From NCBI GenBank assembly GCA_934317845.1, contig CAKRES010000005.1, positions 62,001 through 126,000 on the forward strand: a stretch of 64,000 bases of DNA. The letters run 5' to 3'. Origin of the DNA: an uncultured Lachnospiraceae bacterium (GTDB lineage: Bacteria > Bacillota > Clostridia > Lachnospirales > Lachnospiraceae). Of this stretch, positions 1 to 9,700 are shown piece by piece. The notes under the pieces are model-generated. The model ran no database searches, was not told the DNA's origin, and was given only the letters and a program-made list of their open reading frames with translations. Numbering within the stretch: position 1 is the stretch's first letter; each line of letters begins with the position of its first letter. The position numbers and the translations under genes are program-made.

Positions 1-851
1 TGACTTGGCTCATAAAGTCCAAACTTAGTTTCATTCAGACTTGCTGAGGATAGCATACCAAGAGAACCTGTTACCATAGCTGCCTCATCCGATAAAATGT
101 CACCAAACATATTCTCTGTTAAGATCACATCGAACTGTGCCGGATTCCGGACGATCTGCATCGCACAGTTATCTACCAGCATATGCTCATAGGCAACATC
201 CGGATAATCTTTGGCAACCTCTTCGACTACCTTGCGCCATAATCTGGAAGAATCCAGTACATTTGCCTTATCCACACTTGTTACTTTCTTTCTTCTCTTT
301 CTGGCAATATCAAATCCACGGATCGCGATACGACGGATCTCCGGCTCTGTGTAAGTCAGATTGTCATGTGCCGTCATCACACCATTTTCCATGCCGGTGC
401 TGCGCTCGCCGAAATAAAGGCCTCCGGTCAGTTCCCGCATGATCATCATATCAAACCCGTCTGCACTGATATCCGAACGAAGTGGACAAGCATCCTTAAG
501 CTCCTCATAAAGATATGCCGGACGTAAGTTGGCAAATAAGTTCAGTTCTTTTCTGATCTTTAAAAGTCCTGCCTCCGGTCGTTTGGATGGCTCTAATTTA
601 TACCATGGAGAGGTTGCTGTATTTCCACCAATGGATCCCATTAATACAGCATCCGATGCCTTGGCTGCTGCGATCGTTTCATCCGTAAGCGGAATCCCGT
701 GTACATCGATCGAGGCACCACCCATCAAAAGCTGTTCGTAGTGAAACGTATGACCAAACTTATCTGCAACACGATCCAATACTTTCATTGCCTCGGTCAC
801 GATCTCAGGTCCGATACCGTCCCCTTTAATGACTCCAATTTTAAATTCCAT
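1..851 (-). CDS. leuB: 3-isopropylmalate dehydrogenase, 3' end cut by window edge
   Basis: Catalyses NAD-dependent oxidative decarboxylation of 3-isopropylmalate to 2-ketoisocaproate in leucine synthesis, in the cytoplasm. About 283 residues are visible, from ATG at 851 to the left edge, so the last fifth or so is missing. The N-terminus reads MEFKIGVIKGDGIGPEI, typical of the family. Further in are the LMGSIGGN segment, the substrate-binding arginines of the NLRPAYLY and MIMRELTGGLYFGE regions, the catalytic lysine region VTSVDKANVLD, the MLVDNCAMQI segment and the metal-binding ENMFGDILSDEA. An AAAGGGAT Shine-Dalgarno lies just upstream and a sigma-A-like promoter at 913-941. The dehydratase genes feeding this enzyme are about 51 kb away at 51731-55232. 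Identity is secure. Confidence 0.95.
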   Translation of the reverse strand, partial: MEFKIGVIKGDGIGPEIVTEAMKVLDRVADKFGHTFHYEQLLMGGASIDVHGIPLTDETIAAAKASDAVLMGSIGGNTATSPWYKLEPSKRPEAGLLKIRKELNLFANLRPAYLYEELKDACPLRSDISADGFDMMIMRELTGGLYFGERSTGMENGVMTAHDNLTYTEPEIRRIAIRGFDIARKRRKKVTSVDKANVLDSSRLWRKVVEEVAKDYPDVAYEHMLVDNCAMQIVRNPAQFDVILTENMFGDILSDEAAMVTGSLGMLSSASLNETKFGLYEPS

Positions 852-912
852 TCTGTTTCATCCCTTTCGTTATCCGTTACAGATTCGGGTAGAATCCGCC
901 CATTTAATCTAT

Positions 913-941
913 ATCATATAACATTTTTTTCCTTATTTCAA
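913..941 (-). promoter_or_regulatory. Putative sigma-A promoter of leuB
   Basis: On the minus strand TTGAAA (936-941) and TATGAT (913-918) are separated by 17 bp, about 60 bp upstream of the leuB start. No T-box or other leader RNA could be seen in the short 5' region. Confidence 0.5.
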
Positions 942-965
942 CTTTTTCTGTCCAAAGTACCGCGT

Positions 966-2366
966 CTACTGCCCGGCAGGAACTTTCACCTCTACCGTTT
1001 TTGTTGTTTCATAGAAGTATTTTCCACCCTGTGTCATCGGCAGAATCACACAATTGCGAAGATCTACATTTTTACGTTTTACATTGGAACCGGAAAAAGT
1101 AAAGGTCAGTGCTTTGCTTGCACGCTGTGGGGTATTTAAGTTCAATTTGGAATAATAACGTTTCGCAACTACTTTGTTTCCATCTTTTACTACTACCGTA
1201 ATTCCTTTGATGTACTGGATCTTATGCTTTGTTCCATTGATAAAATGTCCTTTCAGTCGGTACCCGCTCTTGGTTTTCTCAATGGAAGAAAAGCCGATCA
1301 CACCAGAATTGTAGCTGTAACCATTTTTTGAGTACGCAGAGAACTTCTGCCTATTTTTCACAACCTTTACCTTACACTTATAAGAGGCTGCTCCCACTTT
1401 AGCCGTTACTGTCGCTTTTCCCTCTTTCTTTCCGGTCACCTTTCCCTTGGAAGATACCGATGCTACCTTTTTGTTTGAACTGCTCCATTTAACCTGTTTG
1501 GCATGCTTTACAGAAAGTGTTTTGGAAAATCCTTTGGTCAGAGTAATACTCTTCTCGCTAATGGACAAATTCTTTACCGTTACCGTAACGGTAAGTGTCT
1601 GTGTCTCCATCTGCGCCTTGATCTTTACTGTTCCGGCTTTTTTTGCCGTTACAACACCATTTTCGACGCTGGCAACGGCATCATTGGATGATGTCCAGAC
1701 TACTGTCCCATCCTCTGCCTGTTTCAGTTTTAAGTCCTGCTGCCCTCCTACTAATACTTTCTGACTTAAAGAATCAAAATAAGCCCCGATATAGCTGAGC
1801 TTCTTTGCACTGTTTTTCACATAATCATAAAGTGTTGAAGACTGCATCAGCGTCACTTCAGAAAGTGTCGTCTTTTGAAATACATTCTTTCCATAAGTGG
1901 TTGTCAACGCAGAAGAAGTCAGTGCCAATTTATCCATATTGGAAAATGCTCCGTCTGCTACCGTTTCCACAGATACCGGAAGAGTGATCTCTTTGACTGC
2001 TTTACAGTTGGAAAATGCTTCCTTTCCAATGCTAGTCACGCCTGACTCAGCAAAGGTTATCGTCGTCAGCTTGGTACAATACTGAAATGCCTGCGCTCCG
2101 ATCGTTTTCACAGAAGCCGGAAGGGAAACCGTCACCATATCCGCACCATAAAATGCTTTGGCTGCGACCGCTGTGACCGTCTTGTCCCCGATCGTTTCAG
2201 GGATCATCACGTTCTCCTCTTTCGTATTCATTCCGGTAATGGTCAGTGTTCCATCTGCATTTGTCACATATTGATAGATCTCCTCGGCATTGCTGCGGGA
2301 CGAAAATCCCAGCATGCATCCCAGAAGCACGATACTGAAAATAATTATTTTTCCTGTTTTTTTCAC
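966..2366 (-). CDS. Secreted BspA-type leucine-rich-repeat protein with two Big2 Ig-like domains
   Basis: An exported protein of about 466 residues, probably surface-associated. A basic start and hydrophobic stretch (about residues 4-22) form a signal peptide. Residues about 45-200 contain LRR_5/BspA repeats (units like VTVSLPASVKTIGAQAFQYC and VKEITLPVSVETVADGAFSN). Residues about 205-335 hold two Ig-like group 2 domains (VVWTSSNDAVASV and VKWSSSNKKVASV signatures). The last 120 residues are a beta-rich region I do not recognise. There is no LPXTG anchor. I prefer the GTG start at 2366 because GGAGG sits 8 bases before it; the ATG at 2379-2381 has only AAAGGT inside a small palindrome (2389-2403). 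BspA-like proteins often bind host or matrix ligands; the ligand here is unknown. Confidence 0.8.
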   Translation of the reverse strand: MKKTGKIIIFSIVLLGCMLGFSSRSNAEEIYQYVTNADGTLTITGMNTKEENVMIPETIGDKTVTAVAAKAFYGADMVTVSLPASVKTIGAQAFQYCTKLTTITFAESGVTSIGKEAFSNCKAVKEITLPVSVETVADGAFSNMDKLALTSSALTTTYGKNVFQKTTLSEVTLMQSSTLYDYVKNSAKKLSYIGAYFDSLSQKVLVGGQQDLKLKQAEDGTVVWTSSNDAVASVENGVVTAKKAGTVKIKAQMETQTLTVTVTVKNLSISEKSITLTKGFSKTLSVKHAKQVKWSSSNKKVASVSSKGKVTGKKEGKATVTAKVGAASYKCKVKVVKNRQKFSAYSKNGYSYNSGVIGFSSIEKTKSGYRLKGHFINGTKHKIQYIKGITVVVKDGNKVVAKRYYSKLNLNTPQRASKALTFTFSGSNVKRKNVDLRNCVILPMTQGGKYFYETTKTVEVKVPAGQ

Positions 2367-2419
2367 GTTTTCTTCCTCCATTTCTACTACCTTTTTAAAA
2401 GGTGCTATCTCTGCTATTG

Positions 2420-2448
2420 ATTATACTGATATTTTTTTGCCGGCGCAA
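2420..2448 (-). promoter_or_regulatory. Putative promoter of the BspA-like gene
   Basis: Minus-strand TTGCGC (2443-2448), 17-bp spacer, TATAAT (2420-2425). It lies in the divergent region shared with the plus-strand dehydrogenase gene, whose own -10 candidate is TATACT at 2537-2542 with a poor -35. Confidence 0.45.
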
Positions 2449-2577
2449 CTGTAGTTTTCACGAAAATGCAGCTGCCTTGCTGCTGATTTCCGGCATCTTG
2501 TTTCATTTGCACTTTTTTTCCTGCGCGCATCTATGCTATACTGATGCTTAGAATACAAAATGAAAGAAGGAACTGAT

Positions 2578-3435
2578 ATGATCACAGGGACTACCCGCCT
2601 GACCGGTCTGCTCGGCAGCCCGGTATCTCACAGCATCTCCCCGCTGATGCACAATGAAGCATTCCACCTGCTGGGACTCGACTACCGCTACCTGTGTTTT
2701 GATGTGGGAACGGAAGATTTAAAATGTGTGACCGATGCCTTCCGTGTTTTGAACGTACGAGGCTTCAACCTCACTATGCCGGATAAGACTCGCATGTTTG
2801 AACTTGCCGACGAAGTATCTACAGCCGCTGCACTGATCGGTGCCGTAAACACTGTTGTAGTGGAAAATGGCAGATTACTTGCCCACAACACGGACGGAAC
2901 AGGATACATGCGGGCTGTAGCGGATGCCGGATATGATCTTACCGGAAAACATATGGTACTGCTTGGTGGTGGTGGAGCCGCGACTGCGATCGCGGTACAG
3001 GCTGCGTTGGATGGACTTAAGCGGATCACGATCGTAAACCGTGCCGGAAAATCATTTCAAAAAGCACAAACACTTGCCGATACGCTCTGTCAGAAAACAG
3101 ACTGTCTGGTCGATACCTGCGCTTTAGAGGATACACAGACGCTGCGGCAGCTCTTACAGGATGCTGCTATTTTAACCAATGCTACTCCGGTTGGCATGGC
3201 TCCGAATGAGGATGCCTGTCCATTGAGTGATCCCTCTATGCTGCATCCCGGTCTGTTTGTTTCCGATATCATTTATAATCCAAGAACCACACGACTGATG
3301 GAAGAAGCAAAAAAACGGGGAGCCGCTACCTGCAACGGTCTTTACATGCTCTTGTATCAGGGAGCAGAAGCCTTTGAACTTTGGACCGGACAACCAATGC
3401 CAATCGCACCGATCAAAGAAAAATTCTTTTCCTAA
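2578..3435 (+). CDS. Shikimate/quinate dehydrogenase, YdiB-like
   Basis: Reduces 3-dehydroshikimate (and/or dehydroquinate) with NAD(P)H in the shikimate pathway; cytoplasmic, 285 residues. The N-terminal substrate domain contains GSPVSHSISPLMHNEAF. The catalytic lysine lies in NLTMPDK, where AroE enzymes usually read NVTxPHK. The NTDGTGY segment precedes a Rossmann domain with VLLGGGGAATA, and the C-terminus has YMLLYQGAEAFELWTG. The overall pattern (MPxK, the LKRITIVNR loop, ADILTN-like and LLHPGL-like segments) is closer to E. coli YdiB than to AroE, so quinate or both substrates are possible. The second ATG (2578) is chosen because AGAAGG lies about 8 bases before it. It stands alone on the plus strand; aroC is 30 kb away. 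Confidence 0.88.
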   Translation: MITGTTRLTGLLGSPVSHSISPLMHNEAFHLLGLDYRYLCFDVGTEDLKCVTDAFRVLNVRGFNLTMPDKTRMFELADEVSTAAALIGAVNTVVVENGRLLAHNTDGTGYMRAVADAGYDLTGKHMVLLGGGGAATAIAVQAALDGLKRITIVNRAGKSFQKAQTLADTLCQKTDCLVDTCALEDTQTLRQLLQDAAILTNATPVGMAPNEDACPLSDPSMLHPGLFVSDIIYNPRTTRLMEEAKKRGAATCNGLYMLLYQGAEAFELWTGQPMPIAPIKEKFFS

Positions 3436-3668
3436 TGTTTAGAAATTCTGACCCGCCGGATCAGAAAATAGAGCACAAAAAGTAACACTATGCCACTTTC
3501 ACAAAGGAGCACTACATTTTTCGCAAGCAGTCCGGCTAGCAACAGTATAACAAACAGATATCCATGAAAGAGCAGATGATTTTCCACACAGGTAAGTCGT
3601 CTGCTCTTTTCGCTCTTACAGGCAACCGCCATTTTTTTATATAAGATACGATCCTGACATTGCTTCAT
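3432..3668 (-). CDS. Small predicted membrane protein, function unknown
   Basis: A 78-residue protein from the ATG at 3666-3668, chosen because a GGGGGG Shine-Dalgarno lies 6 bases upstream; an upstream in-frame ATG at 3672-3674 abuts that site and is too close. The first 30 residues are basic and cysteine-containing (MKQCQDRILYKK). The rest is hydrophobic and could form two transmembrane helices, with a basic tail RRVRISKH. Its stop codon overlaps the 3' end of the convergent dehydrogenase gene by 4 bases. I do not recognise a family. It sits directly downstream of a strong minus-strand terminator (3691-3724), so it probably has its own weak promoter or depends on read-through. It could be a spurious ORF. 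Confidence 0.45.
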   Translation of the reverse strand: MKQCQDRILYKKMAVACKSEKSRRLTCVENHLLFHGYLFVILLLAGLLAKNVVLLCESGIVLLFVLYFLIRRVRISKH

Positions 3669-3690
3669 TGTCATCCCCCCTTTTAAAACA

Positions 3691-3724
3691 AAAAACATCT
3701 ATTCCTTATGGAATAGATGTTTTT
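3691..3724 (-). terminator. Intrinsic terminator after the zinc-ribbon membrane protein gene
   Basis: Perfect 15-bp stem (3691-3705 with 3710-3724) and TTAT loop; T-rich sequence follows it on the minus strand. A-T pairs at the base allow it to work in both directions. Confidence 0.75.
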
Positions 3725-3758
3725 ATTACTATATGATGCTTCTGATTTTATATGACAC

Positions 3759-4316
3759 TTACCATCTCATGCGGACAAAACGTGTTTTGCAAGCCGGACA
3801 TACGATCGCCACACGTCCTTTTTTTCCGCGGTTTGGAATACGCACCTGTTGTTTGCAGCCGGGACATTCAAAGATATAATATTTCTTTTTCATTTCCCGT
3901 TCCTGTTCTTTTTCCTGTTTGGTCTCCTCATCCGGAACAACCTTGTTCTTCAGCTGCTCCACATAAGCCTTTTTATCCGCTTCTTTGAAATCTTTCATCT
4001 TACCGGATAGCTTTTCCCACAGTTTCACAAACAGTGCTTTACAACCGGACGTAAGACCGGCAAACAGCTCATTCTCTTTTTCATGATAAGAAAATGGAGA
4101 AAAACAGCGAAACAGTCCATATCCGATCAGCACCAGTGCAAAGATTAAAAGCCCTACACTTTTCGCAAACAGATCGACCAGTAACAATATAGCACCTACG
4201 ATCCAAAAAAGGCCACTCAGATCATCCTCGCCTCGTTTTCCATTCGTCCATTTTGCCCATTGATTTGTGAAAAAGTCTACAATAATTCCTAATTTCTCTT
4301 CAATCCAATCAAACAT
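3759..4316 (-). CDS. Membrane protein with C-terminal zinc-ribbon
   Basis: A 185-residue protein. Residues about 33-75 contain two adjacent hydrophobic helices (FWIVGAILLLVDLFAKSVGLLIFALVLIGYGLF). A charged, probably coiled-coil linker (about 105-148, rich in K and E) follows. The C-terminus is a four-cysteine zinc ribbon, CPGC near residue 155 and CPAC near residue 175. The pattern suggests a membrane-tethered cytoplasmic zinc-ribbon protein of the kind often found uncharacterised in Lachnospiraceae. Nothing in its neighbours (a small membrane protein and YlmH) defines a role. An AAAGGATG ribosome binding site precedes the ATG. No enzymatic motif is visible. Confidence 0.7.
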   Translation of the reverse strand: MFDWIEEKLGIIVDFFTNQWAKWTNGKRGEDDLSGLFWIVGAILLLVDLFAKSVGLLIFALVLIGYGLFRCFSPFSYHEKENELFAGLTSGCKALFVKLWEKLSGKMKDFKEADKKAYVEQLKNKVVPDEETKQEKEQEREMKKKYYIFECPGCKQQVRIPNRGKKGRVAIVCPACKTRFVRMRW

Positions 4317-4400
4317 CCCGCTATCATCCTTTCAAAAAGTATATCCTTCTCAAAGGTCCCCAGTTCCTTTAGTATACCACAGCCACAAGGCTTCGTAAAG

Positions 4401-5165
4401 TCAAGATTCATACCGGGTGATGCGGATCTTGAACTTGTCTTTTTTTGTTTTTGCTGCAATTTTATGAAAATAAAACCGTCCCTTTTTCCGGACAGATATC
4501 ATACTGTCTTCTTTTACGATTCCACTATTATTTTCACATAATCTTCCGGACACAAATACGCGTTTTTCCCGGATGATACGCTGGCTCTCCTCTCTGGAAA
4601 GGCGAAATACTGCTGCTACGACAGCATCAAGCCGCAAGGAGGAAACCAAAAGTTCCGCTTCCTCTCCTTTGGAAAGAGAGAGGTTTTTCACCTCCTGCGC
4701 CTCGCAGTAGGATACCGTCACGATCGTATGACGTATCTTAGTCAGTTCTGTCCTGATATACTCTGCCATCTGCTGCATGCAGGCAACATAAATGACCGAG
4801 GATGTGATCAGAATATCTCCGATCATTTCCCGCTCTATTCCAAGATGCATCAGTGCGCCCAGACAGTCCCGATGCGTCAGCTTTTCCGCATATTTTTTGG
4901 AGACTGGGGTGAGTTTTAGTAAGCAGACCGGAGGCTGTTCCTCATAGCTGAATGTATCCTCATTTCCAAACACTGCAATATTGCGCTCACTCATCGGAAA
5001 TATGCCATATAAGGAAACTGCAATTGGAAATTCCCGTTCCAATTGCAGTACCATGTCTTGTTCCATTTCATTTAAAAAATTGGTAAATTCATAGCGATTG
5101 CTATGATAGGAGCGGTTGGCAAGCTCCATGAGACGCTTTCTGATCCGCTGCTCTTCTTCCTTCAT
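4401..5165 (-). CDS. ylmH: YlmH-family S4-domain RNA-binding protein
   Basis: A 254-residue cytoplasmic protein. The N-terminal two-thirds matches the YlmH family, including IAVFGNEDTFSYEEQPPVCLL and the DCLGALMHLGIEREMIGDI block. The C-terminal S4 domain (about residues 180-245) has LRLDAVVAAVFRLSREESQRII followed by VFVSGRLCENNS. Family members bind the ribosome, and Bacillus YlmH has been implicated in ribosome-associated quality control of stalled 50S subunits. The usual neighbours (sepF, ylmG, divIVA) are absent. Here the gene starts 3 bases after the stop of the L,D-transpeptidase gene, with GGAGG in the end of that gene, so the two are likely co-transcribed. Confidence 0.9.
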   Translation of the reverse strand: MKEEEQRIRKRLMELANRSYHSNRYEFTNFLNEMEQDMVLQLEREFPIAVSLYGIFPMSERNIAVFGNEDTFSYEEQPPVCLLKLTPVSKKYAEKLTHRDCLGALMHLGIEREMIGDILITSSVIYVACMQQMAEYIRTELTKIRHTIVTVSYCEAQEVKNLSLSKGEEAELLVSSLRLDAVVAAVFRLSREESQRIIREKRVFVSGRLCENNSGIVKEDSMISVRKKGRFYFHKIAAKTKKDKFKIRITRYES

Positions 5166-5168
5166 CTG

Positions 5169-6620
5169 TTAATCCTCCGCCTTTTCTTCTGTGGTTGCAG
5201 AAGGAACATTGGGATCCTCGTAAACAATGACCGGATATCCCTTTTCCATATTGTCGTAAATAGACACTGCCATGTGATACGGCAGATTCACGCATCCGTG
5301 GGAACCCTTGTATTTATAAAAGGTGCCACCAAACACTCTTCTCCAGCTTGCATCATGGAAACCAATATTTCCATTAAACGGAATAAAATAATCCACTTTG
5401 GAAGTATAGTTTTCTCCGACAAGCTGCACCTGATGGTTCTCATAAGTATGATCCTTATAGGTAACGGAATAGATACCGGAAGGGGTTGGATTTTTGAGTT
5501 TTCCGGTCACACAGTCTGCCTCATCTACTACCTTACCATTTTTATAAAGAATAACATGCTGTCTGGTCAGATTGACTTCTACATAGGTATTTCCTAAATC
5601 ATCTTCTCCTCTTGCAGCTGCCTTTTGCAGATACTCTACCTCTTTGGTTCCACTCTTTTTCTCCTTAATAAATGAGATCAGACTTTTCGTTTCTGCATCC
5701 CGGTTGGTCCACCAGCCATAATCCCCTTTGCTTAATGTAACCGAATAACCATAGCTGGTCTGGAAAGTCCTGGTAGAGAAAATGGTATCGTATTTCGATG
5801 CCATCTCGCCTACAAACTGTGCAACCTTCTCCTTGTCAAAAGAAACCTTGAGTTTGCCACTTACCTTCAGCCACGAAGCAATCTGATCCGGTTCTACTGT
5901 TACCTGATCCGTTCCATAATCATAGGTTACCTTCGTATTGATGTACGCATTTGCCAGATCAAGTGCATCTGTCACAGCCTCGTCCTTTTCGTAATAGACC
6001 GGATTCACATAGCAGTCCTGTTTCTCTAAATTGAGGGACTCATTTAACTCTTTTACACAATTCTCAGCAGCTTCCTGTAATTTTGAAAGCTCCACCTTCG
6101 TTCCTACTGATTCCGGAACTGCTTCAAATTCTTTTTTCTCGCTATTATAGGAAATGGTTGCATCCACCGGAGCTTCCATGTTGGTTTCCTTTGCACAATC
6201 CAGTGCAAGAACCGCCTGTTTTAACCCCTCCTGATCGTAAGTTACATGTACTCCGATCGCTTTTTGCTGCGGCATGGCAAACGATACCGGCCACAGCAGG
6301 GTACGCTGCTTCTTCACCAGATCATTCATGGAATCATCAAATACCACATCCATAGAAAAACTCTTACCGTTTAGATGCTCCGTTTTCTTCTGGCGTTCTT
6401 TTACTATAATATCAAAATTCTGCACCACATCTGTGATCGCTTCTTCGGCTCCTGCCACACTTCTCATGGAACAGGCTACCCCATTGATCTTTGTACCGAT
6501 CAGGAAATGAGACTGAAAGAACACAATTCCTGCCACATAAACTACCAGAAGAATACCAACAATGACCAGTAGCGTTCTTCCTACTTTTCCTTTTTTTCTG
6601 TTCGTTCTAATTCTTCCCAT
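5169..6620 (-). CDS. L,D-transpeptidase (YkuD) with peptidoglycan-binding domains
   Basis: A 483-residue membrane-anchored enzyme predicted to crosslink or modify peptidoglycan on the outer face of the membrane. An N-terminal basic segment is followed by a single transmembrane helix (about residues 14-34). Residues about 60-330 correspond to repeated PG_binding_4-type domains. The YkuD catalytic domain occupies about 340-475, with the family signature as an upstream histidine (GFHDASW) and the catalytic cysteine in KGSHGCVNLP (Cys near 443). Family members form 3-3 or 1-3 crosslinks that resist beta-lactams; the actual linkage here is not known. The acidic tail after residue 465 looks unstructured. 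It is the first gene of a pair with ylmH. Confidence 0.92.
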   Translation of the reverse strand: MGRIRTNRKKGKVGRTLLVIVGILLVVYVAGIVFFQSHFLIGTKINGVACSMRSVAGAEEAITDVVQNFDIIVKERQKKTEHLNGKSFSMDVVFDDSMNDLVKKQRTLLWPVSFAMPQQKAIGVHVTYDQEGLKQAVLALDCAKETNMEAPVDATISYNSEKKEFEAVPESVGTKVELSKLQEAAENCVKELNESLNLEKQDCYVNPVYYEKDEAVTDALDLANAYINTKVTYDYGTDQVTVEPDQIASWLKVSGKLKVSFDKEKVAQFVGEMASKYDTIFSTRTFQTSYGYSVTLSKGDYGWWTNRDAETKSLISFIKEKKSGTKEVEYLQKAAARGEDDLGNTYVEVNLTRQHVILYKNGKVVDEADCVTGKLKNPTPSGIYSVTYKDHTYENHQVQLVGENYTSKVDYFIPFNGNIGFHDASWRRVFGGTFYKYKGSHGCVNLPYHMAVSIYDNMEKGYPVIVYEDPNVPSATTEEKAED

Positions 6621-6724
6621 GCTACCTACTTCCTTACATCGATCCTTTACGTACTCACCAATTTCTTATCATACACTGTTTTCCATTGGTATGCAAGCGA
6701 ATTTCCGCCCACTCACTTCAAATA

Positions 6725-9700
6725 TCACTGGAAACGTTTGACTGCTTTTTTATACTTTTCCTTGTGTGGACACCTGCGGTATGCTTCTTCATAATATTTT
6801 TTCGCCATTTTCAGGCAGTCCCCTTTTGTTTCTACTGCCACATAATCATCCAGCAGCTCCACTAATGAAGCAAACAGACTTTGCTCCGGCAACTCCACAT
6901 CTTCCTGTATCTTTTCTTCTGCTTTTTCAAGTTCTTCTTTCCTGAGACGAACAAATTCCAAAAGTTCTGTGCTGGCAGGCTGTACCTCTTTGGCTCTGCG
7001 CTCATACATTTCTGCCATATCATAATAGACCTCATAGCAGCAGCACTTGGTACAATAAGCACAGCGTGGTCCATAATAAACCGCCCAGAAAAACATTCGG
7101 ATCGACTCCTCATACATGCCCTTCCATGCATAATCCATACCAACACAATCTGCTGCACAAGCGTCCTTCGAATCCTGTTTTAACAGCTTGATGTCTTCCC
7201 GGAATGCCGCCTCATATAAAACCGCCCCCCGGTTTAAATCTCCCAATTTCTCATATAATACACCAAGTTTGGAACAGACATATCCATCCTCCCGGTTAAG
7301 CTGGTATGCTTTTTCATAATATTTACATGCTTTTTTGAGATCATTTTTATAATCCAGATAGTAGCCACCCAGATATTTATAATACTGGCATTCATAATGA
7401 TTGCCATAAGCTTTGCGATACGCCATACGCTGACTACGCTTTAGCGCACGCTTCCACACGGATATCATTGCCTTTTCCTCACCCGCATGCTTAAACAGGT
7501 TCGCATAATGCGTGATTGTTTTCGTATAATCATCCTGGTAGGCTGGCTGCAGTAATTCCTGATAGATCAACGCACTCTGCTTTCGTTTCCCTTGTTCTGC
7601 ATAAATATCCGCCAGCAGCAGTCTGGCCTCATAATAATAGGAAGTACTCTGATCCTTTATCTGCAGCAAATAAGAAACTGCCTGTTCTATTTTATTTAAC
7701 CGCCTTGAAAGGCGTGCCGCTTCATAAACAATGCGAAGATTGGGATGTTCGTTCGCCAGTGCTTTTTCGTAATCCAGTAATGCTTCCTCTAAATGTCCGG
7801 TCTCCTTTGCCAGGAATCCAAGATTCGCCCATGCATAACAGTTCTCCGGGTTATCCTCTAATGCCATCTCGTAACTTTTCTTTGCTTCATTGTTGCGATC
7901 CAGCTCATTGTAGATAATCCCCTGATCTACATAGTAGTAATCCGATGGTGCCAGTGCAAGCTGGAGTGTCACCTCTTTCAATGCTTCTTCATAACATCCC
8001 TGCTCCATATAAATGTCACAGATACGTCCATGGATCCCCGGATGATCCGGATTTAACTCTGCTGCCTTCTGATAATACTGCAGGGCTTCATCCCTGTGAT
8101 CCAGATCATGCTCCACATCCGCATAAAGCAGATAAAGTCTTGCCTCCCTGATTCCTTTTCTGAGCCATTCCTCCATCCGTTCTTTTGCTGCGTCGCTGTC
8201 ATTTAAGGCACGGAGTGCCTGTACCTCTAACAACAGATATTCATATTTATAATCAACATTTAATTCAGCTGCTTTTTGTGCCAATGCAACCGCCTGTGTC
8301 AACTGTTTTTTCCGGTCACCCTCTTCCTCTGTATAGCAGAGTACACCGCGCTGATAATAGATCCGTCCTTCTTTACTGTGATTGGTGATCGCCTGCTCCA
8401 GTAAAGCCTGTGCTTCTTCTCTCTTATCAAGATTCCGTTTTGCCTGTGCAAGATAGGATAACAACAGATCCGTCATACTGTCCGGATAACTCATTGGAGC
8501 AAGCATCTGTTCCAATTCCTCATAGGCATCATACTCAGCAAATATCTTCGCTTTGATCTCAAATGTATCCATATAAGGAAGAATGGAAATTGCACGGTCA
8601 CAAAGCTCCAACGCTTTTTCGTACTCTCCCATCCGGTAATATGCTTCCGCTTTAAAATGATAAAGATTCGGAATCTGGTTATCGTACTGTAAGCCTACAT
8701 CACAAATATCCACGGCATCCTGATATCGCTTTTCTTTCAGATAAATCTGTGCCAGACGATAGTAGATCCTTGGAGATGTTTCATCAATTTCCTTTGCCTT
8801 TGCATAAACTTTCTTCGCCTGTTCTAATTGATCTGCCTCTCCATAGCAGTAACCTAAATCCTCATAATAAGCAAGTTTTTCCGGATGAAGTTCCACCAGA
8901 CGCTCCAGTGCCGGGATCGCTTTTTCATAGCTCTTACGGTTCAGATCGATCAAGTCAATATACACACTGCTTTTTAATTCCAGATAACGTGTTTCATCCG
9001 GATAATTCTCTGTTAAAGCTTCAAATATCTCTTCAGCCTCTTCATAATGGCAGGAATCCGCTAATGTCTTACAGTACTGATAAACCTTCTCCGGATCTTC
9101 CTTATCCTGTTCATAGGCTTCCTTCCGGCTTTCTTTGATCTCCTCATTGAGTGCCGCGCAAAAATTTCTGACGTAGCCATTGTAAGGAACAAGCTCCTGC
9201 GCTTTTTCGATGATCTCCAGTGCTTTTTCCAGATCATTTCTTCTCTGGAAGACCGCTGCCAATCCGATCATGGCTCCCACATGATCCTTTGTTTTATCAA
9301 GAATCTCCTGATATGCTTTTTCCGCTTCGTCATATCGTTCCACTTCCAGATAATAGCGCGCCTTCACTTGCACAAAACGTTCCTTGTCCGGTTCTGCCTC
9401 ACGGTATGTCTGAAACACAGCTTCCGCTTCTTCTCTCCGCTCTAAATAGACAAGGGTGCGCAGCTTCAATTCTTCAATATCCGGATGCTTGACCGGGTAC
9501 TTGCTTAACCTTGCAAGACTTTCCTCAATCTCTTCCTTTTCCCCCTCATTCATCAGATGATCCAGCTTGTAATATTCTTCCAGACATGCATCATAATCCA
9601 TCGGTTCCTCTGCTTTTAATAACAGATAACGGAAATTATCCGGATACTTTGCGTTAGAGAGCAGATACTCAATATAATTTTCCGGAAAATGATTCAGCAA

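Noticed and set aside
137..442. Plus-strand ORFs across the leuB region and similar long antisense ORFs
   Set aside because: They are shadows of real minus-strand genes with no ribosome binding site or family resemblance.
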